A stretch of DNA of 64,000 nt. It comes from Branchiostoma floridae (taxonomy: Eukaryota; Chordata; Leptocardii; Amphioxiformes; Branchiostomatidae). A program made the position numbers and the translations under genes. Positions 24,455-36,540 of the stretch are shown one piece after another. Every line of letters starts with the position of its first letter. Positions within the stretch are counted from its first letter, which is position 1. The DNA lies in contig NC_049989.1 in NCBI RefSeq assembly GCF_000003815.2, positions 18,616,120-18,680,119 on the forward strand, in the 5' to 3' direction. A model generated the notes under the pieces. The model had not been told where the DNA came from and did no database searches. It saw only the letters and a program-made list of their open reading frames with translations.

Positions 24455-26020
24455 CTGTGGACGGAAAGGTGGGGAGGGGGAAATAGGTTATTGAAAAGGG
24501 ATAAATTTTTCTTCTTCTTTTTCACTGCACAGTTCGGCTGCATGGTGCCGATTCGGGCGACCACAGATGTCCACTCTCTTCTGTGCTCGCTTTCCAGCTT
24601 CTTTTCAGGTGTACCCCAACTGTTCCAATAGATCGTTTTCATGTGACGTCACAGTCGCGTTCGAGCGGCCATGTTGGATGATAAGCTGCTCGATCTCCAC
24701 ACGGCTGTGTGTTGCACGTGGTGGGCCCGTACATGGAAAGAAGTTTTTTTTGTTGTTGTTATTATTTACAAACGGGCTGGTTGTTCGATGTGCTAACTGC
24801 GAGTTCCATGAACACAGGATACAACGTACTCGCCGTTTCTATCTAACTACACAGTTATCCCTTTTTAACTCGATTGAATCAATATTCTAGCGGCCCGCCA
24901 ACATGGGTCCCCGTGCGGAGTTTGCTCATCTGTGATCAATTGTTACAAATTTAGTCGTTTGTTTGTACGTAAAGACGTGGTCTTTTAGAAAATAGTACTC
25001 TCCTCTGGAGGAAAATAGTTTAAGAGTCATTTCATGGAATACGGCCCATCTACATTTCGTTATTCTAGTTATTTGCACAATGAGCATATACGTTTCCCAC
25101 GTCAGAGGTTGAGCTTCTACCTCAAGTCAAGTCAAGTGTAGTGACAGGTTAACCGGTTAGACAACATCTTCAGACAGGGTGTGACACGGGCATGTCAGCC
25201 CTGCAAGCTTAAAGATCCCTAACTTTGTCACCAACTTTTTCTCACAAGTGGGAATATATTTACTGTGTACGTTCTAGTTGAAGAAATGAAGGTTGTCTTC
25301 TGTCGCAGTGAGCAGGGTTTGAAAAGCTTCATAGCATGCATGCGCAAGTTACCACGCACACATATGCGTAGCTATTATTGTAGAAAATATGTAACGACCA
25401 AGCCTTAGCCTCAGGGAATTCTTCTGGTTTTCATAATGGCGATACGATCGAATGTTTATCTTGTTCTCAGTTTAGCGTATTGGGGGAGAATACAATAACG
25501 TTACGGTGTCGAGGTGATGTACAAGTTGGTGGGGGTTAAGACATTGTAGTCCAACTTTGTCGCAGTATGGCTGAAAATACGTAGTTTGGGTTGTTACATT
25601 TTGCACTAGATGTGTTTACAAAATCTGTCACTGGCTGGGTTTAATGAGGGGGGCGGAAACTGTCGGGCAAGGAGAGCGTTTTTAGTCAGGCTATGGTTAC
25701 TTACGAAGTAGTTGAGTCAGACCGTACCTCAGGCCGAAAGACAAGTCGTATTGAAGCTCGTTGGGTGAACTACGCGTGAGTTCTCCAAATTACGTCGCGC
25801 CTTGTCAAACAACGTCGTAGTTGGCTGAAGCACGCCGTAGCTCAGTTTTGACCGGAGTAGAAAACAATTCACACGGAGTCAGAGTTGGAGAAGCGCCAAA
25901 TCTTGCCCCTTGTGAGGCAAGTGAATGACTAAGTGAATCTGTAAGTTTGCCGAAAACGTTCATCTCCGTGACTCTTAAATGTAAACGCCCACCAAGGACA
26001 TCGATTCTGGGTGCTCCAAG
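24455..26020. other. Upstream intron / intergenic of gene B
   Basis: If gene B uses the first exon at 26698 or 27550, this is its first intron. It is moderately GC-rich around 24640-24900 with no supported exon. Confidence 0.4.
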
Positions 26021-26026
26021 TATCTG

Positions 26027-26063
<37 letters not shown>

Positions 26064-26117
26064 GTCTCTGTCTCTCTCCCTCTCTCTCCATCTCTCTCTC
26101 CCTCCCTCTCTCTCTCA
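26021..26117. repeat. (TC)n / (TCTG)n microsatellite
   Basis: Pyrimidine-rich simple repeat of about 95 bases. Confidence 0.95.
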
Positions 26118-26139
26118 CGTAAATTCTGCGTAGTGTTCT

Positions 26140-26870
26140 GTACATATCCTAAGGCAACATCAGCCCATTAAACAGACTAAAGAGCTAGTAGAGCCAGATT
26201 GTTTAACAACATGGGATCGGTTAAGGGTGCGGCGCTTTACAAACACAAATGGACCCAGAACCGGGTTGAAGGATTCACCATACCAAATATTACATATCCA
26301 ATCAAGACTTGCATATTGGATAGAATCTAATCACATCCGTCGTATGGACGTCGATTCATCGGAAACTGAGGGCCGAATTCTTGTGATAGTCTTGCGAAAT
26401 TCGGCCGTCTTGTGGCCGAACAGGCTGCCTTGTCGGTGGTCGGATCCTTGTACGGTGGTTTGATCCGTCACAGCCTTCGACCGTGAGCAAAATCACACGA
26501 CTACCTACACTAACATGACCGAGCCATAACCTACTGAGCGATCATACCTGATCCTTACTAGTATTGAAAATGGAACTGAAATATTTACAGTGGAACTGTA
26601 GCGAACTTTTCTATCCGTGTCGACATAGCTAAAAGCTGTTTTCTTGACCGCTTGACTGTATACTATTGACTGATGAACATCTTGAGGTGATCCTTACCTT
26701 GAAACAGTTCTTGTAAACTTCAGACGTACGAATCTGTGCGGAGACGTTAAGAAGGTTTTATGTAGACTATCGTCTCGGGTGTTGTCTCAAGCTCAAATGT
26801 ATGCTGACGTTCTTGATACTGTCATTTAACAGAATAATGAAGTGGTCGAGCGAGATTTTTGATGACGTTT
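26140..26870 (-). promoter_or_regulatory. 5' module B1 of the peptide cluster
   Basis: Homologue of 18716-19504. Candidate 5' UTR exon ending at 26698 with donor caag/gtaagg on the minus strand, preceded by the conserved ttttgatgacgttt motif (26857-26870, plus strand). It is the nearest module to gene B. Confidence 0.6.
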
Positions 26871-27116
26871 CGAGGGCGGGGTTATTTGACGATGCCTCAT
26901 TAATATAGAAAACATTTTGAGATTTACCCGGCGAGACCCCTCAAAACGTTTTTTTTTCTGGTCTTGCAAGATACTTGCTTAGTAAGTGGGTGAACGTCTG
27001 CAAAACAAAATAAGGCAATCTTTTCGGATCCCTATCGAGGTTCTATGGCACTGTAACAAAACTCTCTCTCTCTCTATTTGACCTTACGTCAGTTAAATAC
27101 GAGATTGCTCTGTGCA

Positions 27117-27737
27117 TGTCCCAAGGCAACATCAGCTCATTTAACAGACTGAAGAGTTAGTCAGGTGCGGCCCCTGACAAAGAGATATGGGCCCTGAGCG
27201 GGGCATGGATTAAACATAACAAATATCAATATCCAATCAAGACTTGCTTATCAGCAAAGGCATTGTAGTGATAGTCGTTCAAATTTCCATTGTCTTGTGT
27301 CAAGCAGGCTGTCTTGGATTCTTGTCGGCGGTTGGATACGTCAGTCCGCGACATCAAAATCGCACGACTACGTATACCTACAATGAATGTGCCGATACCC
27401 AGATGTGATTTTATCATCTGATGTTTGCTAGTGTTTAAAATGGAACTGAAAGACTTGGAGCAGAGAATCAGAGTGTGCGTCGACATAGCTAAAAGGTGTT
27501 TAACGCCTGCCCTTATCTATTGCCGGATGAACCTTCAAATGAACCTTACCTTAAAACAGTCACGATCACCTTCAGACGTATGAATCTGTGCGAAGACTCC
27601 GTCTGTTTTTGACGATTTTGTTCTCAGACGACTATCTCAGGTGTTGAAACAAGTTTAGGTGCCGCTGACGTCTTTGATGTTGTCACTGAAAACAACTAGA
27701 ATAGAGAGGTGGTCGAGCGAGATTTTTGATGACGTTT
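27117..27737 (-). promoter_or_regulatory. 5' module B2 of the peptide cluster (extra copy)
   Basis: A third copy of the same module: it starts tgtcccaaggcaacatcagc, has a candidate exon ending at 27550 with donor ttaag/gtaagg, and the motif at 27724-27737. The exon is closer to A's than to B1's (aaacagtcacgatcacctt against aaacagtcaagatcacctt). No coding exons lie between B1 and B2, so B2 is either an alternative promoter of gene B or the remnant of a deleted gene. Confidence 0.6.
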
Positions 27738-27769
27738 TAAAGGCGGAGATCGAGGCATGCACGTACGAT

Positions 27770-30624
27770 GGCTCATGAATATTAAAAAGAGGTTCTGAGA
27801 TTTACTCAGAAACATCTAACTCACGAAGCTTTCTAATGGACTGGCATGATATTTGGAATGCGCTTAAACTTCGGCAAAACAAAGGAAAACTTCGATTATG
27901 GGCTCGCTACCTGGTTTCCGTGGTACTGCAGTAGAGCTTCCGGTTACTGATGTCTCACATGCTGTGATTTTTCGGGGGGGGGGGGGGGGAGATAGGTATT
28001 GTTATGTTGTCAGTATACTATACTCAATCCACATATGTATTGCACGATCCCCATGATGTAACCAATAACCCGGCCACTATACTAACATCTGGTTTGAATA
28101 AAAATTACTCTGGCATCGACACCACTCAGAGTCAAGACGTGCTTCTTATAGCTCCACATAGCTAGGCCCCGTAAATACAACAGGTATCTGTCTTGAGAAC
28201 AAGTTAATGATATACATATAGGTCTGGCTCTGCCCCTAGCAGCGCTCTGGCGGAACTGCAGCTGCCTTCTCCCCATACAAAAACTGAAAAAGGGAGGTAG
28301 TCCAACATGTTACAAACATGGCGACCACACTTGTTCGCCGTCACTCGCTATACCAAGCCATAATTGAAGACGGGTATACCAGTTGTACCATGGTTTACAG
28401 TCTACGCCTGGAATAATCACATATTGGTCCTCAGAAACTCTTCAGTGCTCCGGCGTTTGTATACTTCCGTCAAACACTTGCAAGAGGTCTCATTGAAACG
28501 ATTCATTTAGTATGGTTTCCTTTTTTCAGTCTTTTATTTTTATGATTTGCTGCTATGATTGAAACATATCTGTGAGACAGATGACAGGGCAGTTCCTGCA
28601 TGATGATTTAGAAGGTCTCCCTCGTGTACAGGAAATGTGCAGGAAACATTTAGTGAAGTAAAGTAACACGTATTTGTGTAAATGTGTGTTTGTGTACGCA
28701 TCAGTCAGAGTGAGTTGACTGTGTAAGACATAAGGTAGTTTGAAACGCCCACCTTAAAAAATAACCTGGTCTACCAGTTTCGTGGGCAACGTTTACGACT
28801 GCCTACGTAGCTACTAAGTAGGCACTGCACGTGTAACGACGGAATTATCCTTGACGAGTGCTGTGAGTTGAATATATTCACATATCAATATGGACTATAC
28901 ACTCTGCGTTTTTTGTGTGTTTTTGTTGCTCCAAGGACAAATCTGAGTGTGTTCATGGCACCACAATTAATGCTAACAAGTCATGTCAGACAACACATGT
29001 GTGACCTCTCTATAGCTGTTTCTTTATTTTTTCTTCATTAGAATTCATCACATACAATGTGATGTGGGGGAGGCAAAACAGTTGCACGTCTTGGCATGAT
29101 ATCTAAAAAACGTCGCTATTGGTGCATCGTTGGGTTCTGCGTTTTGCAGGAGGTGCCTTTTCTCTTCGTTAGATACATCTATTATCATAATACCGGTACG
29201 TTTACGACGATTTCTCTAGCCATACTGAATTGAAAAATTGTCAACGCATCATTTTCTCCAGTTACATGTTGCTGTTATAGGTTACCCTTGCCACTTCTTC
29301 TGTGTAACTTTTCTGCCACTCTTGTCCTGCTAAAAGCGTAATATTGTAATTGTAACACGCCGCGGAATTACACGGCGAACGGGCGCGTGGTTGGGAGGGG
29401 GTAAAAAATACCGGTAGGAAGAAACACGGCACAATTAACTGCCGCTATGTACATTTATACATCCTCTGATGTTCCTTCCTTTAGTGTCAGTAAATGCATA
29501 AAACATAAACCTGCATGAGCATACAAAATGTCATGAGAAAACGGACGTATACTGTCAAGAATTTTCATTTAACTTCTGTCCGTCACAACCGCTATGACGT
29601 AACACTTCACTGCTAGCGTAGATATAAAAATGGCGGGAAAATGGCTGCGTACGTTCAATTTTGCCCATTCAGTCGTAGATCCGGGCTATTATGCAACGGT
29701 TCTTCACACTTTTACATGAGTTGTAGGTCACCAACAGAAATTCAAGATTGTTGTTGAATCATGTTCGTCTTGTGCCGTGAGCATGTGTAATTATGATCTA
29801 TAAATTTGGCAATGAATGTAACAGTGTGTTCGTCCCACGACGAGCTGCCTACCCCGAAAAAGATACTGAAAACTTTTGGCCTTGTTGTCTTCGAATGCAT
29901 TGTTATCGATGCTTTGTAAATGGTGTATTGGACACCTAGATGTCTGAAGTGTGCACAGCTCAGAAATAACTATTGTTGCATGTGTAGATCTCTTTAAGTT
30001 CCAGTATTTTTAATCTACCGGTATAAGTCTTACTACCGGTATTATGCCAATGCATGTTAAATAACTTTAAAAGTCGAGTCCTCATAAACATCTTGAAACC
30101 CTGGATATCTGTCCATAGGTGCCCATGGCCCGAAATTACTGATGGTGGGTTAGAGATCTCAGGCTGTTGTAGGTCTTAGGGTATCAGAATCAACCCCTAT
30201 TCTATCTTAATTGTGAATTTCTAAAACTACAATATATACAGTCGCTTCTCTGTTGTTCTGCCTGGGAAGTGAACATAGGGGCGAACTACTACCCGGATGG
30301 TACCCAGGCTACATGTACAGGCCTTCCTCTTGAATATCTTCAGACCGTCAAGGTCATTGGATCTGTGGAATAAAATATTTTAAGTTGATAAGGCAAATAG
30401 TTTATCTCTTCATTTCAAAATCGTCTTGCAATGTATATTTCTGTTTCGTAATGTGGATCTTTTACCTTTATGCACTCTTTGTAAGGCAAGAGTAGAACGT
30501 GTTGTTCTTTTCTTGTACATTATGGCAATGTCGAAGTGATATCCCTAAATACCCACTGGCACTTTTTAAAAGCAACGGATATAGCTTCCCGCGCTGATAA
30601 AGGTGGACTCGCGTTACATCGCTT
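27770..30624. repeat. Duplicated upstream blocks of unit B and 3' flank of gene C
   Basis: 28185-28355 (tgtcttgagaacaagttaat, cccctagcagc, aactgcagctgccttctccc, acatggcgaccac) matches 33470-33640. 28740-28960 (tggtctaccag, acgactgcctac, taagtaggcactg) matches 33890-33975 and 19870-19930. 30340-30450 matches the 3' flanks of genes A and B. 27973-27990 is a G run. The remainder shows no gene. Confidence 0.6.
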
Positions 30625-32062
30625 TTAAAGAGTTATTCTTACGGTCATTACTTCTCCCTCCAAGTCTTTCAGTTCTTCCTCCACCAGTCCCAAGGCGGCT
30701 TCTTCCTCCACTTCCTTCACATCCTCCTTCAAACCAGCAGCAGCCTCTTCCAGGGTAGCCACTTTCTTCTCGAAGGTGTCGCCTGTGGTAGTTCAGATTA
30801 GGTCAACAATAGGCACAAGAGGTACTTTTATAGGAATTAGAAATACTTACTGAAAAGGTATCACTTCTGACCAAATGCATAATGTTTACCTTTAACTTGT
30901 GTAGCCTAACTAGTTCTGGCTTTACTTTTCCTCAAACATGGTCATAGTCAAGTAAACCGTGACCAGCCCCTCTAACTCTGGCCTGCCACTTGCTGCATCA
31001 TGCAATTGAACGCCATATGGTGGCTATTACACGTCCATTTACAAAATTTAGTGACAGCTAGCCGTCTGGTCCAGGTCATTGGTATAGAAAAGAGGCAACA
31101 GAAGAAGAAGATGATATATTATGGAGAAAAAAATAACATTTTATGATTCTTAGATAGACTTTTATGTACCATCTATTTTACCATTGCTTCCATCCAAGTC
31201 TTGAAACTCCTCCATTAGACCCAGGGCAGCATGGCTCTCCGCCTCAACCAACAGTTCCTTCATATCAGCAGCATCCCGGAGAATCTCAAGGAGATTCTCT
31301 CCTGTGGATAGTTGTCAGGTAAACTCTCTTTGCATATGTTCTAGAGTTGATGTACGCAATGTGAATACTAGTACGTTTGCTTCAAAATAATTACTGTCAA
31401 TAATCACGTCCTACTTGCAGTGGGAATTTATGTAACATGTGTGTGGGAGTGCAGTGGGAATTTATGTTATCATCACTGTCGTCAAGGAAAGTCATCCGTC
31501 GTACAACAACGAGCTAAGGTATGACTACACTAAAAATTATGACGATCCGTCAACACCTTCTTAAGTCATTCTCATCCAAAGTTTCGAGCAACACTAACCC
31601 CTGCACTTCCAAAGGGGGAGGGGGGCTAGGGGGTCCGATCATACAGTACTTACTGTCAGTCTCAAGATCTATATTTTTCTGACGACCCTAATCGACGCGC
31701 ACCAACTCTCTGTCTCGTTATGCTATCCAAAGTGACTGGTCATTTGAAACAAAACAAAAATCGCAGTTTTTAAACGCGTTTCTAAGGTGCAATGATAAGA
31801 ATATCGTTATGCAATTCTATAGTGTTGATCTTACCTACTATGTTGAGAAACGGGTAGAGGATTCTACTTTCTATATTGTTCTAAGGTTACATATTGAGCC
31901 TGCTATGTTGTGAACGTTGTGAACGAGGCTGTTTTACCTTTCTTGAGGAGGGCCCTCCTTCTGGTGTTTCTTCTCCTGCGATTCCTGGATGTACCCAGAA
32001 CGTAACTGTCTACCACGATGGCTGATGTCAACATGACAGCTATCAGCAAAATAACTTTCATT
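30625..32062 (-). CDS. Peptide gene C: secreted precursor, cationic segment plus acidic tail (137 aa)
   Basis: Third paralogue, exons 32062-31938 (ATG at 32061), 31301-31170 and 30782-30625, all phase 1, exactly 138 codons with TAA. Signal peptide MKVILLIAVMLTSAIVVDS. The basic segment reads YVLGTSRNRRRRNTRRRALL then KK, again unlike A and B apart from its charge. The middle exon keeps EAESHAALGLMEEFQ and a DLDGSNGKID motif. The last exon starts like A and B (TFEKKV, LEEAA) but has lost about 33 bases near the end relative to them. The frame therefore shifts past the ancestral stop and closes as EGEVMTVRITL. A candidate 5' UTR exon ends at 32439 with donor gagag-type/gtaagt. It does not look homologous to the modules of A and B. 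Confidence 0.82.
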
Positions 32063-32438
32063 CTGGGAACGGAATGGTGGGGGAAGAGAAAGGTTATATA
32101 TAAAAAGAAGGAGCATTATTTACGAATACCTGACTATTGTCAAGAGGATGCAAAATGAAAAAGACACTGAACGAGGACGGCTTCTGTATCTGCTTGCGAA
32201 GTCCATTTCAGCTAACCAGAGCTTACCCGATGACAAATACAAAACTTTTGAATTAGGCATGTTTAGAGGAAAGAAAGGCATCACAACTCAATATTGCCCC
32301 TTAAAAATTTACAACGGCAGCTCATCGTCAGAACAAAATCTACGTCTATGCTGGGTCGGAATTTTTTAGTAGAGTCCAACATCAGATGACAAACACTGAT
32401 ACAGTACAAAAGACAGAGGGAGAAGGTTGCAGACTTAC

Positions 32439-32480
32439 CTCTTCGTAAATTTGTGGACGTGTGCTTTTTATCCGCACCGA
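32439..32480 (-). promoter_or_regulatory. Candidate noncoding first exon of gene C
   Basis: A strong donor (cgaagag/gtaagtctgc on the minus strand) ends at 32439, upstream of gene C in the position where the other genes have their UTR exon. The 5' limit is unknown. Confidence 0.4.
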
Positions 32481-32897
32481 TAGGAATGTCCTTTTGCCGC
32501 AAACGTCGATCAGCAAGTGACTGTAGTTGTCTGTCTCCGTAGCTGTACCCTAATTTATGGATAATGGGACTGACAGACGATTTAGGAGGACAAAGGAATT
32601 ACGTCATGCGATCAGTAGTCTGTGCGAAGCAGGCTACTAATCACATAACGTCATGCCTTTGTCCACCCAGTAGAGATTAGTAGTCTGTGCGAGGTCGAAT
32701 CCACAGTATCCATACGTTTATCAATCCATGCGTGGAATTAATATTTGTATTACTGTATCAAAATATTTGCATTTCTCCACGGAAAGTCTAACTTGACCGA
32801 AAGGGCTGGAGAAAATTCGAGAACAATGAATAACAAACAAAGAATTAAACAAGGAATACTAAACAAGGAAACGCGAACAAATAAGGTAGAATGTACA

Positions 32898-33077
32898 TGT
32901 ACAGTGGGAGCCAGTTAATTGCACGTCGGATAAACGCACACTTCGGTCAATTGCACGGAACCCCCAAATCCCGTGGCGGTGCGGTCCAACTGGGTAACTT
33001 CGCATTATCGCACACGCCGGATAATTGCACGGAATTCGCGGGCAAATTGGTGTGCAATTAAGCGGCTTCCACTGTAT
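32898..33077. mobile_element. Pogo/Tigger-like MITE
   Basis: Left terminal repeat cagtgggagccagttaattg, right terminal repeat caattaagcggcttccactg, both next to TA. CAGTGG-type ends with a TA target and 'GCTTAATTGCAC' are typical of pogo-class MITEs. No transposase. Confidence 0.75.
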
Positions 33078-34390
33078 ATGTAAATGTTGGGCTAAGTGCA
33101 AAATCAGCTTTACTTTTGAATACAGTGGAACTGTCGTCGATTTGATTTTGTTCTATGTCGTTGTTTTGTCTTGTGTTGCTTCTGTGCATATCGGAGTTGA
33201 CCTAGAATACATTGTAGTGCTCACATGATACATTCACTAGTATTTTTAATCTATTACATATATACATACTCCTGATAAAATACGAAGGTAGTCTACGATG
33301 GCTCATAGATATTAGAAAAAAATAACTCAAAGGTTGGGAGAGCTTCGGGAAAACAAATGACATCTTATCGACTTTCTGTGTCATTGCAACAGCACAATTT
33401 TTCTTATGTCTCACGTTCGTCAAATACTAAGATCATGACGTACTGGAGGGATATATCCTGTTGTCTTGAGAAGAAGTTAATGATTATACATACAGATTTG
33501 TCGACTCCCCCTAGCAGCTTATATGGGTAACTGCAGCTGCCTTCTCCCAATACAAAAAGAGAGGTACCAGTTGTCCCTCTGTATGTTGTACACATGGCGA
33601 CCAAGCTTGTTAGCCGTGACTCGCTACAACACAATGCAAGACGACGGGTATTAAGTACTATGGCCTGAGTAAACTCTTGGAAGTTCTCGCATTCAAGTGG
33701 GTCATTAATGGTCTTGCCTTCTTTTATGATCTTTTATTGCGCTGCTGTGATCAAATCATGTCTGGTCGACAGATAACAGGACACAAAAATGTTCCTGGCC
33801 CTTTAGAATCATTTAGTGAGCTTAGCGAATTAAGTTTGTTGGTAAACCTGTGTTTCTGTGTGTTCTTTGTAAACGCCCCTCCCCCCAAGAAAACTGGTCT
33901 ACCAGCTTTGTGGGTCAAAGTGTACGACTGCCTACAGTAAGCACTGTACTTGTAACAACAACGGACTTTATCTATGGTAAGTTCTCTGATTTTATTCCAC
34001 CTGTCAGATCGAGCTACATGCGGTACGTTTGTCATGTGGCTTTGTTGCGCCATGGTCAAATCTAAGAAACATAATCATGACCACGTAGGTCAGACAGGTG
34101 AAAAAAATGTGTGACCCCTGGTAGTAGGATTGTATTGCAAACCCGGTAAACCACCTTAAGGCGGAGTACACCGGGTCTGTAATACAAATTACTAGTAATA
34201 TGTTTGAGTTGTGAGTCTCCCCAAACACTCAGTCTGTGCCTCATTCAATGGACTATCCGAGGGACGACCCTAACCGAAGCTTGGTACTCATTTACACCTG
34301 AGTGAAGTGAGGAAAGTAGTTTTAAGCGTCTTTACCAAGGGCACAAGGTCGGCGCCATATACAAAGTACAGTGTAGCAAGTCTGATATTA
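33078..34390. repeat. Upstream duplicated blocks of unit C
   Basis: 33470-33640 is the partner of 28185-28355, and 33850-34085 the partner of 19845-20060. Divergence is lower between A and C in the second block. It marks the cluster's outer boundary. Confidence 0.65.
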
Positions 34391-34394
34391 CGTT

Positions 34395-34850
34395 GGGCGG
34401 TCCAGTGGTCACGTGGTGAGAGCACGTGGCCATGGCCGCGCCCTGACGTCAGCTTGGCCACGCCCCGTCGCGCTCGCTTAAGCTCCGCCTCCAATTGACG
34501 TAATATAAGGCGCGGTACCAGCTTGATAGGCGAGAAGAATCAGACTTTGAGAGACAAGGACAAGCGCATCTTCCGCCGTCGTAGTTTAGTTAACCGGGTT
34601 AGTTAGTATCATCCACCACAACTCTGTCCAGGTATCGTATCGTGTATCACTTGTATAAGTTGTAGTATCATATCATCACATCCGTTCACAATGCCTAAAC
34701 TGTAGTATACAATCGGTCGTAGTAATAAAGATCACATCAAACTGTACACTGAACCCTGGTCCTTGGCTTCTTGTGAGAGTGCATAGCATAGACGCGTCGT
34801 ACTGACGTATAGATAAATGCCCAAGTCCTACCACTAAGACCAAATGTTAC
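34395..34850 (+). mobile_element. LTR-like segment (possible solo LTR)
   Basis: A CpG-rich stretch with a TATA-like element (34504-34508) is followed about 220 bases later by AATAAA (34724-34729) and then 'gaaccctggtccttgg'. It ends near ccaaatgttacaaca. The spacing of TATA and polyadenylation signal is that of a retroviral-type LTR. No gag/pol is present and no target duplication was found, so an ordinary promoter cannot be excluded. Confidence 0.35.
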
Positions 34851-34981
34851 AACAGACAGAAGGTAAAGGTGGCATTTTTATCACGGCGGGTATTGAACTC
34901 GGCACCTCTAGGTTTCGAGCCTAACTCTCAATCATATTTGATTTGTCACACTACCATATATGCTTTTCTGTTGCACATCTC

Positions 34982-35094
34982 AGAAACCATCTGCATCATT
35001 GACAGTCAACGTTTTACACACGTCATAAATGGACGCCTTGTATGCCAGAGTTTCGGAAGCAATCGCCGCCATCCCTAACGATACTGTAGTGCAG
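34982..35094 (+). CDS. Isolated candidate first coding exon, 22 codons
   Basis: A good acceptor (gttgcacatctcag) just before 34984 and a strong donor (gtgcag/gtaagt) at 35094 enclose an exon with ATG at 35029 and reading MDALYARVSEAIAAIPNDTV then VQ, phase 0 at the donor. The peptide looks coding (amphipathic helix). I found no partner exon downstream on this strand before the minus-strand exons begin. It may belong to a gene with long introns or be a fossil. Confidence 0.35.
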
Positions 35095-35099
35095 GTAAG

Positions 35100-36415
35100 T
35101 GTGGACAACAATATAGAAATACATTGATTTTATCTCAAGTTGTAGGCAAATCCGTGTTTGACTACTATTCTTCATGATCACTGGATAGGTCAATAGTTTA
35201 AAAATATTATTGCTCAGCACGGCGGCAATTGCAACTTCATACTGATTGTGCTTTGAAGACAAATACCTTACTTTGATAACTACCTCTCTATTCTGTGTTT
35301 AACAATACACAGTGTTTAATATAGATATAATAATACACCGCAAAGTTTTCAGGGATTTTACAGATTTTAGAGTGTCAGCCATGATATTTGATCATTCAAG
35401 TGTTACGGATTGGTATCTGACCTTGTGATCCTGGCTATACAGGCAAGTCAGCCCTTTGTAAACATTTAATGAGATTGTGGCCAACAGTTGATGTATATGT
35501 ATGAATGTAACTGTACTGTAGAATGTAGGTAGCATGGTGTGATTTTATTAGCCTTAAGGCGGTTTACCAGGTATGCAAAACAAACAAGATACGCGGTGCT
35601 ATCCTCAGTTAATTTTGGGGGAGGTATCTTAGCAAAAGCCCCAGCACCACGTCAAGGTGTACCTCCATTGCTGAGGGAATATGGGACGTCATCCTGTCTA
35701 GAACCACCAACCTTCCTCCACGTAACCAACTGAACCAACTGACCTGCAAGTCTTGATGTCACTTGGTTTGAAAACAAACATTTTGTCCGTAACTTTGAAA
35801 GGTCACAATTTCCTGACAGAAAATTTTCTGTCTCAGAGCCTCTGTCGAAGAAGAGATGAGTTTGATCAAACCCATCCCGTTTCAGACAGAGGAAAGATTA
35901 AGATAAATAAGCAAATCTCTTGGTTTGAAAAAAAAATCAATTTTTGTTACAGTATCTACTAATTTGAAAATTGCCCAAAAAATTCTGTTAAACAATGGAA
36001 AATTTGAATCTGACCCAGATTCTTTATCTACTATAAACGACTTGGATTTGTATTAAGAGAATTGAGCCAAGTACCAGGAGAATTCAACGCAACACGTAGA
36101 GGCTGTTGATGGACATGTTAGGATGAGCGTTAATGTCGCCGAAACTGAGTACCAATCAGAATGGAATATTTTACACTACATGTGAAAGAGTCAAACGATT
36201 GTTTTTTCTTCTCTCAAAGATTTTGACTTCTTCTTTGAAGTTCTTCTGACTTCATTCGTGGTGCCCCGTGGTTTTTCCAGTAGACCCTGCAGGGAAAACA
36301 AGGCAGACAACGTTAACGATGTTATAGAAAAGTGCACAGTGATTTAGGCAAGACTGCTTAGTTCACCAACCTCTGCAATTCTTGTCCTGTGCTCAGCTCA
36401 TCGGCCTTGCTTCAT
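35100..36415. other. AT-rich, no gene seen
   Basis: No supported exon or element. Confidence 0.4.
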
Positions 36416-36540
36416 GGTCCCTCAGGCGCCAGGATACAAACGTCTAATCGTCTTCCAGCGCTGATCTGTGCCCAGTGTCCTCGACCTGTGGCTTATTCTA
36501 GCAACCAAACTAAAGAAGAACATGCAATATAACGCCCTTT
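36416..36540 (+). repeat. Dispersed repeat, partner of 38490-38650
   Basis: catggtccctcaggcgccag and ggatacaaacgtctaatcgt followed by cttccagcgctgatctgtg occur in both copies, same orientation, 2.1 kb apart, nearly identical. Transposon fragment of unknown class. Next to it, 36554-36637 has an inverted pair (gtcttgaaactggag / ctccagtttcaagac). Confidence 0.75.
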
